Positions 18,163-28,932 of a stretch of 64,000 bases of DNA are shown piece by piece; the stretch's first letter is position 1; each line of letters opens with the position of its first letter. The notes below the pieces were generated by a model. It made no database searches. It saw only the letters and a list, made by a program, of their open reading frames with translations, and was not told the origin of the DNA. The translations under genes and the position numbers were made by a program. The stretch is from Prochilodus magdalenae. Lineage: Eukaryota > Chordata > Actinopteri > Characiformes > Prochilodontidae. The stretch lies in NCBI GenBank assembly GCA_024036415.1, contig JAMWET010000756.1, positions 124,001 through 188,000 on the forward strand. The letters are read 5' to 3'.

Positions 18163-18913
18163 CAGTACTGTACAGAAGTCAGAGACCACCCTTCCTTTCA
18201 TTTTTGGTTAAAACGGCCTTTATGTGCAAGATATTATTATTAGATATGACAAAAATATGGAAGCAGAAACAGAGACAAAGGCAAGGTCAGAATAGAATGA
18301 CAAATAACTGTGTAGGACCTGGTAGACTACTGTCACCTTCAGATAAACAGCACTTAAATGTTACATCTCTGAGGGAAAGAAGAGAAAAACAAGTTTTAAT
18401 CTTGCTTTAGGTGTTTCTGCAATGATAACTCAACACTATGGGTTTGAAAGGATGTGTGTTAAGTTCCTAATGAGAACAATATGCCGTTAAAAGTAAGCTC
18501 TTGCATCAAATTTGCAAATTGAACACAGAATATGCTGATCTTCTCCATGCAAAGGACTGACCAACCCAGAGCCCAGACCTCAACATCACTGAATGGGTTT
18601 GGAATTGTGTGGATTGTAAGAAGCAGAAAATGCAATCAACTTCTAAGAACTTTAGAAGAACTTGAGAAAAATATAGAAAAATAGAAAAATATAATCTGGA
18701 GATTATTTTGAAAATACTAAAACAAGTTTCCTAAAATGAATGGAGGCTGTGATGAAAGCAAAGCGTGGATAGGCAAAACACTTTCAGTTTTCCATGTCAT
18801 TTGTGGTTAAATATGAGTTTTAAAAGCTGAAATGAATAACTTGTATTTAAAACCCATTTAAACTGGAAATGAAATAAGGGAGAAAGGTGGTCTTTGACTC
18901 TAGCACAGTACTG
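18163..18913 (+). mobile_element. Internally deleted Tc1-like transposon with TA target sites
   Basis: The ends are inverted repeats: CAGTACTGTACAGAAGTC at the left and, read inward from the right, CAGTACTGTGCTAGAGTC, each continuing into AGACCACC. Both ends abut a TA dinucleotide (18,161-18,162 and 18,914-18,915), the hallmark of Tc1/mariner insertion. At about 18,566-18,620 one plus-strand frame reads QSPDLNITEWVWN, which matches the conserved region around the third catalytic residue (E) of Tc1 transposases. At ~750 bp the element is about half the usual 1.2-1.6 kb, and most of the coding part is lost or scrambled, so it is dead. The extreme end is itself palindromic (ACAGTACTGT). Confidence 0.85.
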
Positions 18914-19190
18914 TATGTTTCAGCTGAAAGGCATGAGTATTGTGTGCGCGTGTGTGTGTGGTTCGGTCTAAGCAACTGTGTGTGTTTAATATGTCTCAGC
19001 TGGCAGGCGTGATTTGGGTTGCATCGTGTGCTTCTGTGTTGCGCAGCAGCAGGGGGCTGTCCTGTCTCAGTGCCTGAGGGTCTCCGAGCCCATTTCCTTT
19101 GCTCCTCTGTGATAAGTTTGCCTGTCAGATTTGCCCAACACCACAATATTTTTGATAAGGTTCGCTGCTAGTTTTCTCCACCTCTGGCAC

Positions 19191-19258
19191 TGAGATCAAT
19201 TTGAGATTGATTCTGAGTGCCCCGCTGCAGCCAGTTGTGAGATCAATTTGAGATGGAT
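19191..19258. repeat. Local direct duplication of a quasi-palindrome
   Basis: TGAGATCAATTTGAGAT occurs twice, about 46 bp apart, each followed by TGATT or GGATT. Each copy contains ATCAATT facing GATTGAT, an imperfect inverted repeat. Function unknown; it could be a paired binding site or a replication-slippage scar. Confidence 0.6.
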
Positions 19259-19869
19259 TGTTCACGCCGGGGGGCAAACGGCATGCAGTTCAGTTTCCCC
19301 ACGTCCTAACCCCCCCTACACACACATACACACACATGCTTACTTGCTCCCTCACTCTGCATTGCTAGAAATGACTCTATTAGCCTAGACCTCTGCCAGT
19401 GCACTGCGATAACCCGAAGTAACAGATGAATGATCTGATTGGTAATATACACCACGAAGAGAACAGTGAGGGATTTTGGATAGATGGATTCTGTCCTTTA
19501 TCTGCTAGATGCAGGGGGTTGCAGTGGAGGATCTCTCTGGCCCATTCATACCAATGACACACCGTTACACAGTGGATTATGACCTTATCTACACTGCAGA
19601 AAAACCACACCAGCCAAAAAGCGCAGTCAGCATTACACTGGCCTGATCCCTCCATAGCTGTGACTGTAAAGCACACTACACATCAGCAGTTTTGAATGCA
19701 AGTATGCTTGTTTCTGTAGTTAAAGTGCATAAGGAAGTTCTTTCAGACTAGAGTAATCTCAATCTCAGTTGTGGAACATGTAAGTTTGGTAGGAAAGAAG
19801 AATATCGTCACTGTAAACATGTATTTCCATTTTTGTGATTTTTACTTTTATGCCTTATTCAAACACATG

Positions 19870-20060
19870 TGCGGTTTGCATTGGGTGTGAATTTCATCAA
19901 GAAGACACCAACAGAAATGGCCCAAAACTGCTTGGAAAGACGCCTGGTTCCATTGACTCCTATTCAAATTAAATGAGGTTTTTGACCTCTCCTGTAAAGT
20001 TGCTATTTTGGAGATACTTGTTTTTCTTTGGACAGCGACGATATATAACATAACTGTAAA
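19870..20060 (+). repeat. Dispersed teleost-type repeat, copy 2
   Basis: Shares CCAACAGAAATG, GCTTGGAA and TTTGGAGA-x-ACTTG blocks in the same order as the copy at 8.15-8.34 kb. It is diverged by substitutions and small gaps. No coding potential is evident. Confidence 0.5.
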
Positions 20061-20949
20061 GATGAATCTCTAGATTCCTTGTAATGGTATATGGTGTCAG
20101 TAGTTCTCTGGCTTTCAGGTGGAGATGCTTAAATGGAAATAATCTCTACAGTTAGAATACCAATTTCAGTCTGCCCACTTTCAGTTAGAAACACAGTTTA
20201 GCTCGATAGCTTGGCATAGCTACCTCCTGCGGCAACCTTAAGTCACAGATCTTTTTAATTAAAATAATAAAAATATATAGTGCATGTAACACAGATCAGA
20301 TCAAATCAGAATTGTTTTTCAAATAAAGATTTTCTGAGACTTTTGTTCTTGACTTTTAGTTTGTAAATATCTACAGGAGTAACTACGTAGGCCTCAGTAA
20401 CTATGTAGCACTTAGGTCAGTCTTATAGTGCATCATCCAGACTATCAAAACTCAATCTGGACACAATCTAGATGTGCCAACAATTAAGTTTGGGATGGCA
20501 TTCCAAATAAGACCAAAATGTTATGATCATGTTGAGCTGCTAGTGAGCAATGAATGGGGTGAAATAGGAGGGTTGGGAGAATCCCCACTGTGAAAATAAT
20601 CCCCACTGCTTCATAAACATGCTTGGGCAGAGGTAAATGAACAGAACAACTGCAGTGTTTTTTGATATTCAAAAAGTGGTTAAACTGGAAATGACTGTGT
20701 AGCAACTCTAAATATGGTAAAACATAGTTTCTCATAATCTCAAATGGGATTTTTGCCAATGTTCTGTAAAGCTTGTCCAAACTCACAACAACTGCTGTGA
20801 AAAGACATGCAGGTGGATGCAAATACATAAATATGTTGACATATTTTCAGCATGAAAACCAAAAAAAACATCTTGGTTCATTTTTAATTGCGATTTCAGG
20901 TGAGTCAACAGTTCTGTATACCCCAGTCTCTGTATGCTGCCTGTATGTG

Positions 20950-21115
20950 GCCAGCCTACATGGCTCTGGTTAGGATCACACGAAGAATCAGACCCCTAGA
21001 GTGGCTGTGGTTCTGCTAATGTGAGCACAATCCAGCATCTCTCCACACCCTATTAATCAGGCAGTGGTGTAAGCAGTACAACCAGTATGGGATGGTAACA
21101 GGACCTCTCCCACTG
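20950..21115 (+). repeat. Diverged direct repeat, copy A
   Basis: About 165 bp that aligns with 22,730-22,885. Shared blocks include CAGCCT-CATGG, TCTGGTTAGGATCA, AGACCCCTAGAGTGGCTG, GCTAATGTGA and CAATCCAGCAT in the same order. No terminal repeats were seen. It may be an interspersed repeat or an old local duplication. Confidence 0.7.
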
Positions 21116-22729
21116 TGCCACCTCATTAACAATAAAGGTTTTTTTCAGTCATGTGACCCTAATACTGCAATGCCCACTGTGGCCCTCAGCAAACTGACCT
21201 GCTGTTGATCGATCTCGCTCCCCTCCTCAGGCTTTCCACGATTGCGACAGATGGAGTGGGCCTATTATTCTAGCCTCGCAGCCTGTCCTGCCTGACCAGA
21301 CTGTTGTCTCCACTGGCGGTAATGAAAACAGATGACAGCATGCTGGAAGAATGAGGCAGAGGGACTGAAACACCCCTTACCACATACACAGGACACCATT
21401 ATCTAACTATAATCAGAACACATCAAATCAGGACGTATGGAAAAGCCCTGCTATTATGGGCCAAATATCTGAAGTGCCCTCTGTAGAGACTGTGGGTAAA
21501 ACTGTACTTCAGGGGCAGCTGTAATAGCCCATGATGGATAGTGCAGTCAGGCTACTTCAACAGTCTGGACAACAGCGGCGTCACAGCACTGATTTTAGGC
21601 TTGACTTGGAGACCCCTGTGGAATTCCACTGCACACCATCTCAAATCCCCGCACAGACGGGCACGGATATTTATAAGGCACACACATGTCCTGTCTGTGT
21701 TCACTTGTGCAAATCTGTTTGTTTAAGCTGACCTTCCTGAAGGCATCCATGTCCCTCAACATGCTTAATCAAACAGTCCAAATGCCTCCATGTATTAGCC
21801 TGGATGATTCTGCAAATGAGGGAAAATGAGAAAACCATTTGTACTTCAACACATTTAAAAAATAATAAGGCTTATGATTTGAATGAATTAGACTTCACTT
21901 CCTAATGTTCATGTACACTAAATAATCCCGTTTTTTAGAACTTAGTTAGCACTGTGCATATGTAGCCCTGTAAATGTGTGTGTGCGTGTGTGAGAGAGAG
22001 AATTTTTGTTTTGGTATATTTTTACTCTCTGACTGCGGATGAAAAATAGAGGTAAACAAATCAAGGTTTCCTTCCTGTCGGTTCATTTCTTCTGGGTGCA
22101 ACTATTTGTGCAGCTACTTTTTGGATGCTGAGTGTATGAATGTACGTTATCTGAAAAGTGAAATTAACCATCAGTTCTCTTCTGTGTTTATAAACAATGA
22201 AAAAAAAAAAAAAAAGAACAATACGTAACAGTCTATATTCTACAGTGTGGTTTATGCTTTTGAGCAAGGTTTATAGACATAAAAGCAGAACTGATATTTT
22301 CTTTCTGCATCCTTGAGGCCAAAATGGGTTGTATTGCATTCCCATCTCAACTAAATCAATGATAATATGAAACCAGAGTGACATGTGAGCACGTTACACT
22401 GTATTTTATTTAGTTATTAAATATATCCAAAAGCTATATTCTATGTTCGTCTAGTACAATATCTGCAATGGATTGCCAGAATTATTTGTGCCCCTTCTAG
22501 CCTTGTGGTCTGATGCCTTTTTAGGCCCCAGGCTGTCAGAGACCTCTGGCCATTGGCCCCACTGACCCAGTGAGTAATCCTTGGAAAGCTGCATTTCATT
22601 TACTTCTATTTTCTTCACATATGGGACGTGTTTCTGGGACTTTTACAGTACAGAAAAGCTATACGTATTTTTCCACACCTTCAGTCCAGTGCTAGTCATA
22701 TTTTCAGTGTTCTAGCTATGCATCTTTTC

Positions 22730-22885
22730 TGCCAGCCTGCATGGTTCTGGTTAGGATCATTTAAATATTTAGACCCCTAGAGTGGCTGAGGCTTTGCTAA
22801 TGTGAATACAATCCAGCATGTTTCCTCACCCTGTTAATCGGGTAGTGATGTGAGCAGAACAAATGAGTATGAAGTGGTAATATAA
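22730..22885 (+). repeat. Diverged direct repeat, copy B
   Basis: Second copy of the 20.95 kb segment, in the same orientation about 1.78 kb downstream. It is clearly homologous but has accumulated many substitutions, including an AT-rich change just before the AGACCCCTAGAGTGGCTG block. Confidence 0.7.
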
Positions 22886-23039
22886 CATGGGAGTCATTTA
22901 GACTAGCTGTTTTCTCACAGTGGGGGGAAGGACAGAAACACCTGTGTGTTGTACAGATCTAAAGCCAGAGTGGAGCTTGATATTCTCCTCTCTCTTAAAG
23001 ATGTGCAACACCAATTTTATGTGATTTATATTCTTCCTT

Positions 23040-23465
23040 CTTCTTCGTCAAGAAATGTTTTGTCCACTAACTAGTCGCACAATTTGTCTAGAGCTTAACA
23101 CTTTTCCAACTTTGGAATGTTCTGGAATGGTGTGCTTGTGCACAGATTTTTCATCCAACTTTTCCATTAAGAATGAATGGGATGGAAAAATACACACCCA
23201 TCTACTGTACTTCTGCCTGGCTGACAGATAGAGTTTCACATACAATATCTCAGGGCAGACCCCCTGAGCATGAATTCAATGTTGGTCCAATCTCTACTTG
23301 TCTGTTTACCTTTTTTCTCCATCCCTCTTTCCTCCCATAGACTCCCATTCATTTGAACTCTACCAAAACCTTATTGTTTTAACCTACAGCCATCAAACTC
23401 CATGTACCCACTCAGGGCACATCCCCAAAGTCTAATCCAGAGCCACACAAACCTACAGTTCTTTA
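23040..23465. repeat. Probable teleost interspersed repeat
   Basis: The phrases ACTCCCATTCATTTGAACTC and CAGCCATCAAACTCCATGT, followed by GGGCACATCCCCAAAGTCTA, resemble an interspersed repeat I have seen across fish genomes. No second copy lies in this window, so the call rests on recognition alone. Confidence 0.35.
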
Positions 23466-23479
23466 TGTGTCGTTTACTG

Positions 23480-23570
23480 TTAATAATAACAATAACAATA
23501 ATAATATTAAATAAAAAATAAACAACAACAACAATAACAATAATAATAATATTTATTGTTGTTGTTGTTG
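23480..23570. repeat. (AAC/AAT)n tract ending in a perfect hairpin
   Basis: Mixed TAA/CAA trinucleotides end with a 17 bp arm at 23,521-23,537 (AACAACAACAACAATAA) and its exact reverse complement at 23,553-23,569, separated by a 15 nt AT-rich loop. The trinucleotide array therefore flips strand to TTG units, giving a strong hairpin or cruciform. Confidence 0.9.
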
Positions 23571-23633
23571 GGACATACTAGCATCATCATATATTAAGTA
23601 TATAAATATATAAAAACTAACGTCTGTGTATTT

Positions 23634-23637
<4 letters not shown>

Positions 23638-23681
<44 letters not shown>

Positions 23682-23684
23682 ATA
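23638..23684. repeat. (GT)n microsatellite with CG interruption
   Basis: About 47 bp of GT repeats containing a GCGCGC interruption. It sits about 75-120 bp upstream of the TATA-like sequence at 23,757. Alternating purine-pyrimidine DNA of this kind can adopt a Z-form. Confidence 0.95.
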
Positions 23685-23756
23685 TCCTCTGGTTGTGCTG
23701 TGTTGAAGCACCTGGGTCGGTGTTTCTCTTTTTTTTTGTCTGTGTGCTAGAGCGGA

Positions 23757-24106
23757 ATAAAAGCAGCAGCATCTGCTCCCTCACACCATCACAGCTTTAA
23801 TCACACAGCTGGGGTAACACACACTCTCACTGAGCACATCTCCAGCACACAACACACACGCAGTGAACTGATCACCTCCACAGGAGCCGCGAGAAGACAC
23901 ATAGACTGCCTTACTGCTTTTTAACACTCTTCGCACAGCCGGCTACTGTTTCCCTTTCTCTATTTCTCTCCCTCTCTCCTTCTGTATCTGTCTATGTCTG
24001 TCTTTGTCCTTCCTGCCTCCCTACGGTGTGAAAACATGGTGCAGAAGCGATATGATTGATGAAGTGGAGCATGAGTTCATGGGCCTGGCATCTAAATCTC
24101 TCCTGT
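23757..24106 (+). promoter_or_regulatory. Candidate core promoter plus first exon
   Basis: A TATA-like AATAAAAG at 23,757-23,764 is followed about 25-30 bp later by an initiator-like pyrimidine/CACACC stretch. After that comes a CT-rich leader-like region. An ATG at 24,036 opens a 7-codon frame that stops at 24,059. A second ATG at 24,052 opens MIDEVEHEFMGLASKSLL and runs straight into a perfect GTGAGT donor at 24,107-24,112, so the coding part would be 55 nt. I do not recognise this peptide. All of this is pattern evidence; the TATA match is weak and the frame is short. It could equally be chance in a CT-rich region. Confidence 0.25.
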
Positions 24107-24439
24107 GTGAGTAAAAAATGATGGTGATCCCTGGGAGAAGTGCTGCAACGTGTGTGTGTGCTGGGGTAGGGTAATCCCCTCAGGAGCCGCAGTCTCCGGG
24201 GCGTCCCAGTCAGACAGACCTGCACCGCCGTTTTCACTATAGGTGTCTCCACAGCTGAGCTGTAGGCTCCTTCAGCTACAGAGATTACACTACAACACAA
24301 CACATACCGCACTGCACCGATTTTTACACCAACTATATTTTCTGTTCTCAGTAACAGCTTCTTTACAGCTACACACCCTTCCCACATTCATACAGTTACC
24401 TTTTTACAGTGGAAGATTTTAAGATCTGAAGAAGGGGTG

Positions 24440-24965
24440 GAGCTTAATTTTCTTTATTCTTTTTTTGCCAGTGCCCATTTTGGTAGTCTGCCAGGCCTTG
24501 CACAGTTGTGTGGTTTCCCATTCTTTCTATATCTTTTGAGTGTTTATTGGAGTTCAGTTTATGAAAATCTGCCCTGCTTGACATTGTGGTACATGCAAGA
24601 CATGCATGATTCAAATTTCACACTCAGCTCCGCATGTGGCAAGGATGGGCTGTACCTCTGTACCCAACAGTCATTATTGCAGACATTCTGCGAGCAGTAA
24701 TGCCTCCATGAATCATCCTCTTGGAGCACCGGCACCATTTGCAGATGGCTGTACGATGCAGAACTACATGCACGCAGACCGTTACGACAAATGTTTACAC
24801 CACATCAACAACGTCGTCAATAACTGCAATGGTATCGTGCCAGACTATCATAGAATACCAGTCTTGTCTTGGTTGAGACGACCAATGAATCCGTCTGTGG
24901 AGGCACTGTGGTCAGCACCAAGATGAACAGTTTGCTGTCATGTGACAAATACCAAGTATTTAATG
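24440..24965 (+). pseudogene. Tc1-like transposase relic, copy 1
   Basis: One plus-strand frame from about 24,530 to 24,905 contains, with several stops, ICRWLYDAELHARRPLRQ, then LQWYRARLS, then VETTNES. This order matches the DNA-binding/linker part of fish Tc1-like transposases and the region of the first catalytic Asp (usually in a T/S-D-E-S motif); here that position reads Asn. The rest of the catalytic domain is missing and no terminal inverted repeat was found. The same lineage occurs inverted at 62.57-63.14 kb: both share CCAAGATGAACAGTTTG and the preceding GTGTGGAGGCAC-type block. Confidence 0.7.
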
Positions 24966-25214
24966 TCTGATTTGTCTGGAAAACTAATAAATGATCTTGT
25001 TTCTGCACAGTACTATGCTACACTCTTGTGTAAGAGTCCATTACACAAAACCTTTTGTTTTCCTAACGAACACTTCAGCAGTTGTGTGTGTCCCAATGTT
25101 CCAATGAGAAAGCTGTTTTACATCAATAACTTATCAACTTTATCATAAAATTCATCACCTGAATGCCCTGTACTGACAAGAGGTGTTTAAATCTCAAGGA
25201 AGAAAGCTTGATAT

Positions 25215-25243
25215 TGTAATTATCTGTAAAGTAGATAATTACA
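25215..25243. other. Perfect 11 bp hairpin
   Basis: TGTAATTATCT at 25,215-25,225 and its exact reverse complement AGATAATTACA at 25,233-25,243 enclose a 7 nt loop. There is no U-run or flanking gene to suggest a terminator or microRNA. It may be the scar of a small inverted-repeat element. Confidence 0.6.
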
Positions 25244-26225
25244 GCTTACTGCTTACTTGAAATATTCTTTTTTATTATGTTTAAATCATTTAAATTCTTA
25301 TTATTGTATATGAAATAAAGCATAAGTGAACAGTTGACCACATACAAAAGACAGAAACTAAGGCTTCCACACACACATATATAGAAGCACAATACAGTGA
25401 ATGCTCAAGATGTCTTTCCCCACCATTGTTGCATCAGTACATGACTGATTGATTAGAGTGAGGACAGGCAGAATTGGCTAAGCGAGTAAGATGAATTTGA
25501 GCAAAAAATAAAAATAACTTGAAGTGAATTAGGGATGCCATTGCCGAGCGAGAGCAGAGCAGCGGACTGCGGTGCATAATAGGTAAAGAGAGGGAGTGCA
25601 AGTGCATGTGTGTCACTTATCGCATAAACAGATTGTGTTGTGCCATTTGAGCCCCCTGACTGGGTTTTCAGTGGGGGTCCTGGAGGAGATAAATCCAATC
25701 TTCTTCTGCGCTCTGATTTATTCCTCTGTTCCTCTGAATCCTGCTCTCTACAAGACACGCCATGCCAACTGAGACTATCAGCATAGCAACAGAAGCACCA
25801 AACAGGCCAGGTTCGGAGAAAACAGGCCCTTCGCAGCATACACCCAGAGTAAAACACACACTAAGATACAGACCACATACTCACAAATATGAAAATGGAC
25901 TACTGTGAGTGAATTTTGAGCTTCTATGTGCCGGTGATAACTTTAATTTACAATGCCAAAAATGCTGATTTGAATTTGCATGATGCAATGTGTCAGCTGA
26001 ACATGCATAAAATCTGTCATGTAGGGATGTATGATTGGACCAGAAAGGATCAGAAAGCGGAGCATGTATGTGATGTATATCGCCACTGTCATAAACAACA
26101 ACTCATATTATATAAATATCTTTCAGTAGAAGGAAAAACATTCAAAAACGTTTTTTAATTAAAGTAATATGTATATTTAGTTTCCCTTTTTATGGGTCTT
26201 TTAAAATGACTATAAAAGCTTTTAC

Positions 26226-26670
26226 TCCAACAGTTATAGATATAGACATAGATATAGACATAGACAGATATAGATACAGCTATAGATATAGATATAGATA
26301 CAGCTATAGATATACATACAGATACAGATATAGATATAGATACAGATATAGATACAGCTATAGATATAGATACAGATATAGATATAGATACAGATATATA
26401 GATATAGATGCAGATATAGATATAGATACAGCTATAGATATAGATATAGATACAGCTATAGATATAGATATAGATACAGCTATAGATATAGATACAGATA
26501 TATATGCAGATATAGATATAGATACAGCTATAGATATAGATACAGATATAGATATAGATATAGATGCAGCTAAAGATATAGATACAGCTATAGATATAGA
26601 TACAGATATAGATATACAGTAGATATTGACATAGATATAGATACAGATACAGATATAGATATAGATATAA
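26226..26670. repeat. Hexanucleotide (ATAGAT)n satellite with higher-order variants
   Basis: About 440 bp built from ATAGAT units with regular variants ACAGAT and ACAGCT. The variants recur at multiples of 6 bp, giving 18 bp GATATAGATACAGCTATA-type super-units. Because the period is a multiple of three, frames stay open (ID/RY on plus, IS/VS on minus), which produces artefactual ORFs of 114-138 codons. Confidence 0.95.
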
Positions 26671-27293
26671 TGTGACACAGGTAAGTGCACTACGTTTAAC
26701 ACTTGCCTTTTAATTTCAAAGCAGCATTTTTATTAATGAGCTTTTGTATGATTTTGAAATGTTCCTTGGTCTACTGAAGTAGAAATGAATATATATGTAT
26801 GAAGTAATTTATGCTGTGACTTTTGCTTACCGAAAATTTGAAATGTGCCAAGAAGTACTGAGGAAAATATTCAATTAGTCATAAAAAATGCTCAGTGTAT
26901 CATTAGTGTTTACTCCAACATGTTTTTTTGCCAAAGTCAGTCAAAAGACACTGTGTTGAACACGTGTGTAGTCACATGAAGCTCACTCATTTGAATAAAC
27001 GGTACCATCTTTCAATCTTCTTTAATAAAGTTGTCAGTGAACAGGGACAAAACACTAATCAGCATGAGTTAAAGGTGCCAACATGAACTAAATACACCCT
27101 TCTCTTCTGCTGTTGTTGATGTTTAAAATATGAACCAAAACCATGTGTGAGGTATTATGATAAATTACAAATCTGCTGGTGTGCTTTCTAGAGTCAAAAG
27201 TTCATAAGTTCGCAGGTCAAATCTGAGCTCTTGCAGTTGTTTTCTGTGCTTGAAAAAAAGTGAAAATAAACGCTCCAGGCGCTTTACACTCAC

Positions 27294-27372
27294 CCATACA
27301 CAGCGCTGCTCGGCCTCTTGGCTCCCCCCATCTTGGAGCGGCTCGATTTCAGCTCCCCGGTCATGCTCATAT
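27294..27372 (-). CDS. Candidate internal or first coding exon, function unknown
   Basis: On the minus strand a textbook 3' splice site (CTGAC branch-like motif, pyrimidine-rich stretch, TTCTCCCGCAG) ends at 27,373. It is followed by 79 bp of unusually GC-rich sequence and a consensus donor GTGAGTG starting at 27,293. One frame reads MSMTGELKSSRSK then MGGAKRPSSAVYG (25 codons plus split codons), basic and Ser/Lys-rich. A second frame (YEHDRGAEIEPLQ...) is also open; the third has a stop. I do not recognise the protein. GC content is well above the neighbourhood. A 170-codon plus-strand frame overlaps but lacks comparable signals. It could be an alternative exon of a gene whose other exons lie outside the window, or chance. 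Confidence 0.4.
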
Positions 27373-28440
27373 CTGCGGGAGAACAACAAAGAGGCAGTCA
27401 GGTAGGCCCAAAAGCCCCAGCACCGCTCACTCTGAGGCTGGGGTCACCTCTGTACTCTCCACAGGCTCAGAGAGGCCGGCGCACAGAGAGGATTCTTCAG
27501 AAGTCTGGCCAAAAGTATGGCCAACAGCAGGCAGGCAGCCGGCAGGTAGTTTTAAACACTGTAGAGTCGGCTCACTCGCCCGCATTTTCTCTCCCTCTAA
27601 CACAGCAAAACAAGGCCTCCCTGTGGAGCGTGCCCACCAGACAGCCAGCTTGTCAAAATTCATCGAAGGAAACATGAAACAAGAGACATCTAATTTCAGG
27701 GCTGTGTTCCATGACACTGGGAGATTGATTCTTCTGGGCTACATTATACAGAATTACCGAGAGACTGGTTAGCATGGCATGCCATCAGCGCTGCAATCTC
27801 CACGGGTTGGCAGAAAGGGCCACACTCTGTGCTCTCAAAGCAGCACCACTGTGTACACACACACACAGACACACACTTACACTAATACACAGCAAGAGGA
27901 GCACAGCGTGACATGGACGCCAGCCGCCATTTTGTGCAACTATGTGTGAAAGAGTCTATTAATTTAGTTTCGTCTGGAAATTAGTCATTTAGTGAGAGGG
28001 TGTTAGTAGGCCAAAGTAATTGATTGGTTCATTTTGAGTATCTTCATGTGGATTTGATTTGGTTTAACTACACACTTCCACTGTGCAGTCCATAAAAGAG
28101 AAAGAAAATATCTCCACTGTTGGGTTCATCATCTGTGCCCTTTGTCCAACGGCTCTGTGCCAGGCACTCCACTGGGCTTGTGGAGCTGATACAGAGGGGG
28201 CAGAGTGAAACCTGCTGGCACTGAAAGCCCATCTCAAGCCTGCCCCCTGCTCCAATCCTGCACTCACACAATCAAGTGCTCTAGCGGATAATTACCCTCC
28301 ATCTGCCAAAGGGACATGAACTGTCTCTTAAAGGGTCCATATCATATCATCATAAAACTAAATCCTCTGAACTTTTTTGCAATGAAAAAAAATGTTATAA
28401 TAAATACTAAAACTAAGTAGTAAATTGGGCACTGTTCAAA

Positions 28441-28932
28441 GTCCCTGTTTACACCTGGTCACTTTATGTGTCTAGCAGAATTACATTTTGATAAGCCACA
28501 TAGAAATGCAAGTGTAAATAAGCACTTTAGAAGAGACACTTGTGAGCCACAGGATAAACCAGAGTAAATGCATCTGTCATTCCAAGACACAGTCCACAAC
28601 CAAAAGCCCTCTCAGTATAACCAAGACTCCTCCCAAAGCAGTACATCACTGGGCATGTGATCCAGATCTGGGAGGAAGTTATTCATAGAAGATGCACATG
28701 GCTGGAGACCAAACGCTCACTGCTGTGCAAAACAAACTGCAGTCAATAGAAGCTGAACGGATAAACAACTGTTAATTGGTTGCCACGTAATACGTCAATT
28801 TGCATATTCCTTCCAGCAATCAGATTTCAGTCCAACTAATTGAAAACACATTTGACAACCAAATGTAAATTAATGTTGCAAATCTGATCAGGATACAATC
28901 CAGGTACTAGCTACCAGGTGTAAATGGGGTCA
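28441..28932. mobile_element. MITE-like element with TTTACACCTGGT ends
   Basis: The left end GTCCCTGTTTACACCTGGTC and the reverse complement of the right end GACCCCATTTACACCTGGTA are inverted repeats, differing at about five of 20 positions. The ~450 bp interior shows no transposase. I recognise these ends from a fish interspersed family but cannot assign its superfamily. TCAA on both outer edges might be a target duplication, but this is weak. Confidence 0.6.

Noticed and set aside
23992..24387. 131-codon minus-strand frame
   Set aside because: No splice sites or recognisable domain; overlaps the CT-rich region of the plus-strand promoter candidate.
25215..25243. Terminator or microRNA hairpin
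   Set aside because: Stem is only 11 bp, with no U-run and no extended precursor arms.
26206..26702. 138-codon ID/RY frame and 114-codon IS/VS frame
   Set aside because: Produced by the hexanucleotide satellite; period divisible by three keeps frames open.
27260..27772. 170-codon plus-strand frame, with a possible exon 27,466-27,545 (CTCCACAG ... GTAGTT)
   Set aside because: Weak donor, peptide unlike any family, and it overlaps antisense to the better-supported minus-strand exon. Not excluded completely.
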